Below are positions 33,718-44,500 of a DNA stretch of 64,000 bases, piece by piece (the first letter of the stretch is position 1; every line of letters begins with the position of its first letter). The position numbers and the translations under genes were made by a program. The stretch is from Enoplolaimus lenunculus (taxonomy: Eukaryota > Nematoda > Enoplea > Enoplida > Thoracostomopsidae). A model generated the notes under the pieces. It made no database searches. It was not told the origin of the DNA and saw only the letters and a list, made by a program, of their open reading frames with translations. The stretch covers positions 1-64,000 of the forward strand of contig JASANG010001228.1 in NCBI GenBank assembly GCA_030248215.1, given 5' to 3'.

Positions 33718-36700
33718 ATGTACCCCGCTAATAATATATTAACAAACAGTTGCTTTTTGATATGGGCAACTCTGGTAGCGGCTTTGTTTCCATTTGGCCA
33801 AACACAGGTAAGACTAACGACAGAAATGTACCTTGTAAACAACTCACCAAGCAAAAAAAGCATAAAAACAACGGCCAATGTTACTTTTAGGGTCGTTACA
33901 GTAGATTAAGCGTATTCCTAAGCCTAAGCCTAAGCCTAAGCAAAAAAATGTAATCTAGAATCTAAACCTACTATTTTATAGACCCACTGGCAACCTGGAC
34001 GCCCAGTAAAGTAACATGGGTCAAAATAACGATAAATACGACGGATACAATAATTTTGTCAACAGCGCCACAAAATGTTAATTATAAACAATGAAATTGA
34101 TAGCTGGCGTATACAACGCCGTATGAATATTGGTTTGTCAGGCGAAAGTTTGTTGAAACCGTCTGGTTTGGTTTAAATTAGACGAGTATGCAATGGGGGG
34201 ACAGGAGATATATGTCCTTTGAAATTTGCGGAAACATTCGGCGAAAATGGTTTGTACCGCTTGTAGCATAAAGTTAAAAATCTTATCCTGGCTAAATACA
34301 CTCGCTCACTACCAACGTTCTTACGCAGTTATCCCGTCCTGAAATAAAATTCTGTTTACACCCTTGTCCGTATGCTCAAATGTATCATCTCATGCTGGGT
34401 TCATGTTATAACTGGGGCAGCCTGGAACACGTTTAATCAATATGACTATAGCAGGTAACATTTTGTCAGACCGTTTATCTGCTATCTGATTTAAAAAATT
34501 TGAATTGTCTGCTATCCTGATGTGACATCTACTATTTGTACTGCAGTATCATATGATATTCCAAATATTGTCTGCGAGTATCTTATGATATGTTTGAAAA
34601 TGTCTGCAATGTTGTGGTAAACTAGCTTGATTGTCGTGTAGAATCTCATAAGTCAATGTGATGTGACATTCACATTTTGTCTACATAACCGCTATCGAGA
34701 TCAGAAAATTTTATGTTGACGTCGAATCAACTTGGACAAAACGTGTTCCAAGCTGCCCCAGTTAAGTCTTGTAAGCATTTTGAGCGCACGAAATGCAAAA
34801 TTTTTCAAATTGAAAACGAAAATCTGATTTCACTTAGGAGTAAAGTTTAATAAACCCATGTCAACAGAACTGTAAAAAGTTTTAGTTGAAACTTACGTTC
34901 AATTCAACGTTCGAATTTGTCTCTAGAAAAAGATTTTAGAATAATTGACAGGATCTTAAATACAGAGTGCCTAATTGAACAATCGCCATTGTGAATTGGT
35001 TGTTTTACAGAAAAGCTTTGGTTCCAAAAATCCGGCAATCAGATACGCGGAACAAAATTCATTTCGACTCGATCCTAACCAAATGGCACTGTTACAGGTG
35101 ACAGCCAATGTAAAGAAGAAATGGCGGAACAGTATTATAAGGTTATTCCTAAGCCTAAGCCTAAGCCTAAGCCTAAGCAGGCTTAAACATAGCTTTAGAA
35201 CGTTTAAGCTCGCGCTTCGGGTTTAGGTTTCCGAAAAGAACTGACCTGAACCTAAACCCGAAGCGCGAGCTTAAACGTTAATTTAAAATGTTTTGGAAAA
35301 ATAATCAACAGAAGCCGGTATTTCTTGATCGTCTGTAGCCAAAGCATAAGTCTAAAGCTTAAGATTAACCGTTATTGTAATCAGTAACCTTGGACAGATT
35401 TGGATAATGCCACGAACTACAAATAGCATCTTTTTGTATTTTTCAATTTCAAAACAATTACCCTCGAACTGATTTGGGGGAGTGAAAGAAAATTTTTCTA
35501 CCCTAGAAACTTTTCATCAACGACCCCCCGAAAGGCTGCCACATGGCAGGTCCTTCTTGCAGTTTGCAAGCAATATAATTGAACGGCGTATTTGTGTACC
35601 AACGTCACATTTTAACCCCAGGACTCACTGAAGCTTCCATTTGGTCGCATGGCGACTGCTCCTGAAATTCTTCGACTAAACATGATGCTGATAAAGTCGA
35701 TCAACGCAAAGAAAATACTGGACGTTGGTAAGTAACGCGGTTCCTGGCAAAATTTTCTGCCCTTTAGTCTTTTATCTTTATCTTAGAGGTTTCGTGTCAA
35801 AAATACAAAACGTTTTTCGTGTTTGGGGCCCATGTATAGAACAGTGCCGGATCGTTTTCCTGACGGGCTATAATTGAGTCAGGTTAAGCCTTAGACTAAT
35901 TTTTTGCTTAGGCTTAGGCTTAGGCTTAGGCTTAGGTTAGCTTAGGAAAGTATACTACTGTCCGGCCCTTTAAGGGCGAAACGAAAAAAAAACCCACCAC
36001 ACCAACCCCAACGCAAAAAAAACCAAATCGATTGTAAATTACGGAACAGCCTATCTGAAATAGAATCATTGCTCGGCTCCTAGCAATTTTTTAGGCCTAT
36101 TTACCGGAAATAGTGCATTAGCAGCGGCACTTGCAAGTCCACCGGATGCGACAATTATAGGCGTCGACATCAATGGAACCTACTGGGAACAAAATGGTAA
36201 AACATACGCAATACGGGTACATATTAATATTTCCATTACATTTTTGCTATTTATTACTAATTTGCATGTTAAACATCGGTTGTTTGTGCATCAAATATGC
36301 TGTTCAGGCCAATTACCAATTATCCTAGGGCAATGTGCTATTCTGAGCAAATAGCAGATTGGCCCAGGCAAAATAGCGATTATACGATTTCGCAAAACCA
36401 CAGTAATGTAAAACCAACGCTGACTGGTTGAACGGTACTGTGTTTGTTCAATTAATCAAATCTGATTGGTTTGTATCTTTAATAGCAGTTTATCAAAGGC
36501 CAAACTGCTAATACGCAAAATAGCAGCTTGGCCTAGGCCAATTAGTCATTGGCCTGGATAGCAGATTGGCGTTCGACATATGTTTTAATATCATATCATA
36601 CTCAACGGACTTTATTTTTCCGGGTTAGCAAATTGAACTGTGAGTTGATTCGAGTTTTATAAAGGGGATAGGTGTAATTGTAGCTAATATTTAGGGATAG

Positions 36701-39700
36701 TCGGGTAGTTTAAGTTATTTGAGAATACTCAGAACCGCTTGCATCACCTTATACTTATTTTTAGGTGTAAGTTTAGGCGTATTATTTTAGGCTGTGGCTT
36801 TTATTCTTGTGCGTTCACATAGACTTATTTTGAAGCTTAGGTTTATGTTTTAAGCTTAGGCTTTTCTTTCAACTTAGGGATATCTTTAAGTTTACACTAA
36901 ATTTGACCCATGTAAAGATTAGGGGCGGAACGTTTTTCAGTGGGACTACAATAGAGTATGCTTAAGGTTTAGACTAATTTTTTGCTTGGCTTAGGCTTAG
37001 CAATATGCTCATTTTTACGCTTAGGCTTAGGTTTACGGTTAGGGTTAGGCTTAAGGATATGCTTATAATATTGTTCCGCCCTTGTTCTTTACATTGGCCT
37101 TAATTTTTAAGTTTAACGCTTTACGCTTTAGAATATAATTAAAGTATTTGAAAGACAATGAACATAACATACCGCGTGTTTTAGGCAGGCGTTGATCACA
37201 AAATTGACGTCAGAATACACGAAAGAGATGCGGCAAATATCGTATTGTGTAAGTTTGTGTTGGGGTGAGTTTCAACTTAAATAAGATAGGTCCGTAGACA
37301 CATATTCTTCAACCTAAGCCTAAGCCTAAGCCAAGGGCCCATATTCTCAAATGCTTACAGCACCAATCATCAGTTATCGATAGGTTTTCAAACTAACGAA
37401 CATCTGCAATTGCTGATCTAAAAATTTGTACACAAAATTGGACAAATCAAAAAGCGAACAGTGTTGCTGAATTTTGAACCTCACCATGTGCTGGTTTCAA
37501 AGTTACAGGACCTATTACCAACTGAGGATGCGTGTTACACATATTAGAAAATACGGCCTTAGGTCTAAGCGAGAAAATAGTGTAAAAATTAAGTTTACTC
37601 TATTGTTGTCCCGCAGAAAATCGTATCAGTTTTTGCTCTTTCGTAGGCTTAATTTTGTTGCTATACATTGGAGCTCGAATATTGCACTGAAGTCAACTGC
37701 AGATCAATGGAAATATTGGAAGTCAAATTAAAAAATTTTAGCGGACAACTTTTAATGCTCAAAGCATTCGAAACCTTATCACTAATTGAACGTATTGTTC
37801 GGTACATTCAGTCGCTATTTTTTATCCTGATGGAACTAAAAGGTCTTTACTCCCTCTGTTCTAAATTTTGCCCAAAGTTCAGGACCACACCAGGAATCGA
37901 ACCTTCGACCCTTTTGCACTCGAGCAGAGTTTGTTACTGCTACTCCATGAGATTATTGCAACAACTTCTTATACCGGTATATGTTCACATGTATGGCAAT
38001 TTGTGGCGTTTACTTGCACTTGCAGTACAGAGATACCGAAATCTTCTTAAGTGTGTCGTGCACTGTAAATTCCAATGAGTTAATCAACTCAGACGGAAAG
38101 TTAGTTATTTCTGAGTTAATAGCAGTAAACTTTAACTCTCTCTGAGTTGACTTGATGATCACTGCGTGTTGAGTTGACTCCGGGTGAGTTGTTTAATTAA
38201 CTCAGAATGAATGAGTTCTGATAGTCCTAACTCAGACTGAGTGATTCAACTCATTCTGATTTAAAATCAACTCACTGCAGTTTACAGTGTGGCCGATGGA
38301 CAAATTTTGCCTAGTCAAAAATTCTATTAAATAAACTTAAAAGTTTCTGTTGAAATCTCTAATACAATACTAATTTTACTCGCAGTAAAGCATAGAATAT
38401 GCGGAAATTACCTTCTGTAATCCTCCATAAAGCTAAAGAAAATAGGCTCTCACCATACTACCTGTAACTTTTGTCGAATGATGAGTTTTGTATGGTGTGA
38501 GCCTATTTTCTTTATGTTTAATGGATTTTTGGAAGTTAATTTATGCTTCGTAACCTATGCAGCAAAAATACTTTCTGCAAATCCGTAAAACAAAGAGAAA
38601 ATAAGGTCACACCATTCTAAGCTTTGTCAAGATATGAGTTTTGTATGGTGTGAGCCTATATTCTTTATGTTTTATGGATTTTTGAAAATATTTTATGCTT
38701 CACAGTACATGCAGCATAAAATACTTTCTGTAAATCCGTAAAACATATTGAAAATAAGGTGCCACCATACTATTTGATAAGCTTTGCCAAAGATATGAGT
38801 TTTGTATGAAATTTGTTTTTGAAATTTTAAATTAAATTTTTAGCTTCGCTCGCTGACAACGGACAGTCGGAACAGTTTGATTTTTGTTTCATTGATGCCG
38901 ACAAGTCTCAATATTTGAGTTATTATCGTAAATGTAAACATCTGCTTCGAAGCGGTGGCATAATTGTTATTGATAACGTACGTAAAGACAGTTACTTCTA
39001 TTCTGAACCTGGTTGAGGTTCAGAGACAGAAATATAATCCAGGGTACAACCGAAGGTCTTCCTCGTGATTCGGTTCAACGGATTAAATCACTACGTTTAG
39101 AAACTTTGGGTCAATGTATTGAACAGGACCGGAACAGTAGTATAAGCTTATTTCTCAGCCTAAGTCTAAGCGTACGAATGAGCTTATTTGCTTTATGGCT
39201 AAGGTCAAACCTAAGTTTAAACGAAAAAAGTGTAAAGCTGTTAAGCTTACTCTAGTACAGTCCACAGCAAAACGGTTCGCCCCTGATTTGCACTGTAGTG
39301 ACCCGAATAGGGGGTAAGGATACTCATTTTGAGTCCCAATCAATAGATGTCCGTATCCCTAGTTAGAGTCCGTAAACGGATAGAATCTTTAAACCATCAT
39401 TAGAGTGCAAAAATGTTAATTGCCGTAATTTTAGTGCAGAAATGTCTCCTGGACCAAATAAAGTTGAATTCGAATCATTAAAGCATACTTAAGTTTTGAA
39501 AGTATAACCTTGCATTACCGCTCAAGTTTTTGATACAACATAAATAATCGTTTTAGTTGCAATTCCGGATATATATCAGTAACAAAATGCGGCCGAGGGT
39601 GGGTTAAAATAAACACCGTCCGTAGCCGAATAACATGGCGTACCGTCTGCAGAGGCTAAATAAACATCAGTCCCCCTATTATTCGGGTTACTTCAGGCCA

Positions 39701-39940
39701 ACTTTTGCGAGACGTATGACTTTAGGTGGTCTTGCTGTATTGAACAAATAACCAGCGCCATTGTTGTTGTTTGAAAAAAGTAAAATTTTGGCAGTTTTTC
39801 AGGTAATTTGGGGAGCCAACCCAGTCAACGAACAGTCAGCGGCAATTGACGAAATGAACCAATCCGTTCTCAACGATTCAGAAGTGATGGTGACTATGCT
39901 GCCAATCGCGCAAGGATTGTCAATTGTTTATAAACTATAA
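33718..39940 (+). CDS. membrane-anchored SAM-dependent O-methyltransferase, COMTD1-like
   Basis: Seven exons, all in phase: 33718-33807, 35011-35097, 35622-35727, 36095-36196, 37199-37258, 38844-38977, 39803-39940. They encode 238 aa (human COMTD1 is 262). Residues 1-30 form a hydrophobic signal anchor (CFLIWATLVAALF). Then NPAIRYAEQNSFR, typical of the family's N-terminal helix. SAM motif I is AKKILDVGLFTGNSALAAAL (about 89-108). GVDHKIDVRI is the conserved strand before the metal site. FDFCFIDADKSQYLSYY supplies the DADK metal/SAM aspartate. Then LLRSGGIIVIDNVIWG, and MLPIAQGLSIVYKL ends the chain. The family transfers methyl from SAM to catechol-type hydroxyls; the true substrate is unknown. 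Donors include GTAAGA, GTAAGT and GTACGT. Exon 5 uses TTTTAGGCAG. Every intron carries at least one MITE. Confidence 0.9.
33873..34021. mobile_element. R2 MITE copy, OMT intron 1
   Basis: GGCCAATGTTACTTTTAGGG to AGTAAAGTAACATGGGTC. Confidence 0.85.
34411..34765. mobile_element. R8 MITE copy, OMT intron 1
   Basis: Near-perfect inverted ends: ACTGGGGCAGCCTGGAACAC and GTGTTCCAAGCTGCCCCAGT, about 355 bp. A second, larger copy is at 61813. Confidence 0.9.
35104..35370. mobile_element. R1 MITE copy carrying a 31-bp perfect hairpin, OMT intron 2
   Basis: GCCAATGTAAAGAAGAAATG starts the element. TTAGGC units run into a hairpin with arms 35199-35229 and 35249-35279. The right terminus is lost. Confidence 0.7.
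35199..35279. repeat. perfect 31-bp inverted repeat, 19-bp loop
   Basis: The left arm starts AACGTTTAAGCTCGCGCTTC. The right arm is its exact reverse complement and ends GAGCTTAAACGTT. On either strand of an intron transcript this folds as a long hairpin. Confidence 0.95.
35828..35972. mobile_element. R3 MITE copy, OMT intron 3
   Basis: GGCCCATGTATAGAACAGTG to ACTACTGTCCGGCCCTTT, with pure TTAGGC units. Confidence 0.8.
36905..37099. mobile_element. R1 MITE copy, OMT intron 4
   Basis: GACCCATGTAAAGATTAGGG to GCCCTTGTTCTTTACATTGG. Confidence 0.9.
37340..37557. mobile_element. R5 MITE copy, OMT intron 5
   Basis: GCCCATATTCTCAAATGCTT to CATATTAGAAAATACGGCC. Confidence 0.8.
37860..37955 (-). 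mobile_element. tRNA-derived SINE (probable)
   Basis: On the minus strand GAGTAGCAGTAACAAACTCT is an A-box-like start and GGTTCGATTCC, about 30 bp on, is an exact B box. They are flanked by CATGGAGT and CTGGTGTGGTC. The cloverleaf is not complete, so it is tRNA-derived rather than a tRNA gene. It lies in OMT intron 5, opposite to the gene. Confidence 0.55.
38060..38290. mobile_element. R6 MITE copy, OMT intron 5
   Basis: CACTGTAAATTCCAATGAGT to AACTCACTGCAGTTTACAGT. Confidence 0.9.
38395..38820. repeat. three tandem hairpin units, OMT intron 5
   Basis: Units of about 170 bp, each an inverted repeat. In unit 1, AAAGAAAATAGGCTCTCACC pairs with GGTGTGAGCCTATTTTCTTT, a near-perfect stem. TATGAGTTTTGTATG and TTTTATGCTTC recur in each unit. 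The array stops 24 bp before exon 6. Confidence 0.85.
39106..39297. mobile_element. R3/R1 MITE copy, OMT intron 6
   Basis: GGTCAATGTATTGAACAGGA to GGTTCGCCCCTGATTTGCAC. It abuts the R4 copy that follows. Confidence 0.65.
39292..39697. mobile_element. R4 MITE copy, OMT intron 6
   Basis: ACTGTAGTGACCCGAATAGG to CCTATTATTCGGGTTACTTC. Confidence 0.85.
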
Positions 39941-39949
39941 AAGCCGGAT

Positions 39950-40350
39950 GCAATCGCAATCCCGATTCCAATTAGGATTTCGTTTCAAAACGAGTTCCGA
40001 TTCCGATTCCGATTGCACAATCATAATCGGTATCGGAATTTCCACATTTTATAATTTTAGACATACTTGTTGTGTTATGTTGTGTAAAAATTCAGCATCA
40101 TTTATCTATTATTAATTTGTTTTCGATAAGTTAACTTATCAATAATTGATTGCAGTTTCGGGTTACAGAGCCAAAAATGAACGCCAATTTGTACATGCGA
40201 CGTTTTTAAGGATTGGTGCAGCCTACAGACACCCTAAAAATCAATATTATACTTGTTAATACACATTTTCTGTATAGTCACAATTTTTGTAGTTCCGATT
40301 CCGATTCCGGGATAGATTTGCTGTTCCGATTCCGATTCCGGTATAATCCA
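39950..40350. repeat. (TCCGAT)n-type degenerate repeats flanking AT-rich core
   Basis: GTTCCGATTCCGATTCCGAT near 39990-40012 and two further blocks at 40292-40342. Confidence 0.6.
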
Positions 40351-40556
40351 GTTCCGCTTTGCACCCTGTATAAAATGGAATAGTATCAAAATTGAACCGT
40401 TAAATTTAAACGCTTTTCGTGTTTCAAACAGCATCTTTCAGAACGCTTTTGTTTCTAAGCGACGAAACAACTCGAAATTAAATCGTTAGTTATAAAGCAA
40501 AACGCTATTAAGCAAACACTTTTCGCGTTTGTCAAAAGGATTTCTAACAATTTCAG

Positions 40557-40726
40557 CTACGTTAACACCTGGCATACTTAACTTTGTGTCAAGTATTAGG
40601 GCGTCATTAAGGCGGAAACCGTACTATAGTTTACTTTACTGGTATATTGCCAAGCCAGCTATCGCTGTGTTTCGATTCAAATTTGCCTCATGTACACAGT
40701 TTCGCTCACATATACACTGGCCCGTG
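40557..40726 (+). CDS. weak candidate exon
   Basis: After CAATTTCAG one frame is open: TLTPGILNFVSSIRASLRRK, PYYSLLYWYIAKPAIAVFRF, KFAS. Possible donors (GTATAT at about 40639) give no clean join to 41558. Unidentified; it could be an upstream exon of the next gene. Confidence 0.25.
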
Positions 40727-40923
40727 TAAAGATTAGAGGCGGAACGTTTTTCTCTGGTACTGGAAAAAGTTAGCTTAAGCTTTAGACTATTTTTTGCTTG
40801 GCTTATACTTAGGCTTAGGCTTAGGCTTAGGCTTAAGATTAGGAATATTATCATGCTTACGCTTAGTCTTAGGCTTAGCAATATGTTTATAATACAGTTC
40901 CGCCCCTGCTCTTTACATCGGCC
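40719..40923. mobile_element. R1 MITE copy
   Basis: GGCCCGTGTAAAGATTAGAG to GCCCCTGCTCTTTACATCGG. Confidence 0.85.
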
Positions 40924-41026
40924 TTTACGCTTATAGCCTTAGGTTTAGGACTCAACCGAACCATGTCTAAAAGCTAAATACCTAATTCTCGCTAGTGTAC
41001 TCGTTTTTGTGTTGACTGCGCAATGA

Positions 41027-41216
41027 ACCCATGTTACTGTAAGGGGCGTCCAGGTATCTGGTGGGTCTATAAAATAGTAGGTTTAGATTCTAGATTACAT
41101 TTTTTTGCTTATGCTTAGGCTTCGGCTTCGTAACTCATTTTTGCAACGCTTAGGCTTAGGCTTAGGCATAGGAATACGCTTAATCTACTGTTACGCCCCT
41201 TAAAGTAACATTGGTC
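41027..41216. mobile_element. R2 MITE copy
   Basis: CCCATGTTACTGTAAGGGGC to GCCCCTTAAAGTAACATTGG. Confidence 0.9.
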
Positions 41217-41557
41217 GCCCAATAGAACGAAGCTACTACGAACCAACGGCGTAACCAGGACCTCAACTCAGAAGGATAAATACAACCTCCGTCAAATTTT
41301 TTCCAAATCCATATATCGATGGGGTTTCAAGGAATCAACCCCCTTTTAAAATGTTTCTGCAAAATTTTAAACATGGTACCAGTTTGCAACACACGACCCC
41401 CTTTGAAATTAGAACATATCCCCTATTTTCGAAGCCTTGGATCCGCCCACTCCACCCCTGTTCAATACGTCAAGACGAAAATTGTTCCCGTATGCCTGGT
41501 TGTATATCCGAGCTGCGAATTTGAATCAGCTTTAGCTGATATTTGTTGTAGTTTTAG

Positions 41558-44500
41558 CAATTTAGACGGACGACATATGATTTATATATGGTAAATAATA
41601 AAAACTTTCGCATTATATTGTAGGGTCGCTTCGATGGGGGCAGTAAGGGCACCATATCGCTAGCCAAAGCATTTGACAATATATTTTGGGCTCATGATTC
41701 CATATCCGCATGTAAGAATGCTTTTTTCTGTACAAGTTTTGGCACATGTTCATACATATTTTTACGCATATAAAAACAGCCACAAGTTACACACAAACTC
41801 ATTAGTACGCCCATGGGTTGATCCATTCTCCAGATTTTCTGGATCCGTACTGATACCAGCTTTTATAAACACAGACCTCACAGTGGTTTAGAGAATGGTC
41901 AGGGTACATAAAAAATTAATTGTGCTGAGCTTCGGGGCAAACCGCCCAAAGTATTGTGTGAAATCTCGAAATGTTGGAACAAAAATTTGCATTGCTAGTT
42001 TGATTTTAACCCTGAAAAACATTTACACTCGGCAGCCGGTGCGGGAATGCATACCCCCATCCTTCTTAGATTCGACTTTGTGCCATAGCACTTATCAAAT
42101 TATTCACAGTGCAGCATTCATGTTACACAGCCTCAACTTGGACAGCTGTTGGCTCTTGTCCACTTAACCCTCATACCAGCCTAGGATGAGTCGTAGGCTC
42201 GCCACGTTTAGGACAAGCGTTACCTAAACCTAAAGTTGTACATAAGCCATTGTCTGAGCCTGAGGCGTAATTTTAAAAGTCGAGAAAAGTATGTAATATC
42301 ACAGCTGGTTTCAACGAAAGAACGTTTACTGAGACTTATTTATTTAATGTATTTTAAACATTTTAATGTTTATATTTTATTTGGCGAAACAAATTAATTC
42401 GAAAAATTTTGCATCAAACACAGTTCAAACGCTGCCGACAATTCGTCCTGCGTGGTCGACCGACGTTGTTTGGTTGCCATCGGAGACTACCATCCCGCTT
42501 GGACTCACGTGTACTCGTTTGACACCGCGTTTAATGAACGATAACCCACCTTCCTATAATTTTAAGACTCTGTTTGCTAATTTTAAAAAAACTGTTACAA
42601 TATCAAACTGCTTTCACTGTAAATCCAAATGATTTGGTTAATCAACTCAGAGAGAATTAGTTATTTATTGTAATTTCTGAGTTAATAACAGTAAACGTTA
42701 ACTCACTGTGAGCTGATTCAATTCCGGGTGAGTTGATTCATTAGCTCAGAATGAGTTAAAGCAATTCATAATTCTGAGTTCTAAAAGACCTAATTCAGAG
42801 CTCAGACTTCTGAGTGGATGCAACCCATTCTGAGTTAAAATCAACTCAATGGAATTTACAGTGTTGGCTAAAAATTATATAACGATCCCGTAGCAAAGTT
42901 TGCAACGCAAAACTAAAAAAACATTTATGTACTATCGGCCAATGGATGGAACTCGGCCGGAACAGTAGTATAAGCATATTCCTAAGTCTAACCCTAAACC
43001 TAAGCCTAAGCGTAAGGATGAGCCTATTCCTAAGCCTAAGCGTAAGTCTAACCCTAAACCTAAGCCTAAGCGTAAGGATGAGCCTATTCCTAAGCCTAAG
43101 CGTAAGTCTAACCCTAAACCTAAGCCTAAGCGTAAGGATGAGCCTATTCCTAAGCCTAAGCGTAAGTCTAACCCTAAACCTAAGCCTAAGCGTAAGGATG
43201 AGCCTATTCCTAAGCCTAAGCGTAAGTCTAACCCTAAACCTAAGCCTAAGCGTAAGGATGAGCCTATTCCTAAGCCTAAGCGTAAGTCTAACCCTAAACC
43301 TAAGCCTAAGCGTAAGGATGAGCCTATTCCTAAGCCTAAGCGTAAGTCTAACCCTAAACCTAAGCCTAAGCGTAAGGATGAGCCTATTCCTAAGCCTAAG
43401 CGTAAGCCTAAGCCTAAGCAAAAGCAAAAAAGTTAGTCTAAAGCTTCAACTGATTCTATTACAGCCCCGCCGGAAAACGATCCGGCCCGGTTCTATGCAT
43501 GGGCCGTACTATCCAAGTCACAATACTGCAACATTGCCGTGGTCAGACACGTGTAGACTGCTTCCACGCGCAACGTTTAGGCTTCGGCTTAGGCTTAGGT
43601 TTAGGCGTCTACGACGCCTTTTCTCGAACCTAAACCCAAACTTGGAGGGTAATTTTACAACAGGCGATTGTTATAGTGAATTTTGGATTTAATGATTGCA
43701 AAACTGTGACGAAAGCTAACAATTTTCCCATAAACATCAGACGCTGTATGTTTTTCTGCGGGACTGCAATAGAACATACTTAAACTTGGAACTAATTGTT
43801 GCTTAAGGTCAGGCTTAGGCTTAGATATAACCTCATTTCTACGCTTACGCTTAGGCTTAGGCTTAGACTCATTAATATATGCGTATACTATACTGCAGCC
43901 CTGTTCTATACATTGACCGACGCTTAGGCTTAGGCTTATTAACATGCTTAAGCTATACTGTACTAGTCCTGTTCTATACAATAGCCGAGTAGCGCCGAGT
44001 CGTTTTATCGTTCAAAATTCGCTCACAACGAGTCACACTTGAACGGACGGAAAACCTACTTGAGTTCCAATATGAACATAATGCGTTTGAACTGAAACGG
44101 TTTCCTTTTGAGGGCATAAGCATAAATTCCGAGGCCCGTCGGTCACTCGTAATTCGCCGTTCGCTTCTTGTACAATGGTGACGTCATTTATCAAAACAGT
44201 CAACGCGTTTGTTTCAGGATATCGAATAAATTTGGCTTGGCTTGCTTTAAAATGTAATGTTTAGAAAAAATTTAAGTTGTGGAATGGGAAAACTGGCAAA
44301 AACACCAATAGTGTCTATGCTTTAGACCAAAAATCTAAGCATAACCAGTAAGCTTTTAACAGTCCGATCTTAACGGTGGGGTGGATGAACCTAACGACTA
44401 TTAGGCAAACACTAATTGAACTCGACAGTCATTGTTTACCTTAAGCCCGTGAAAAGTCCGGCATACATAAACTGGAAAATAAAATATGTTTTAGGGACTC

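Noticed and set aside
42366-42632. Plus-strand open frame of 88 codons
   Set aside because: It overlaps the last exon of the minus-strand gene, whose phase and acceptor fit; the plus frame has no splice or start support.
43021-43380. CRISPR-like regular spacing
   Set aside because: The 60-bp units are contiguous and identical, with no variable spacers, in a eukaryotic MITE.
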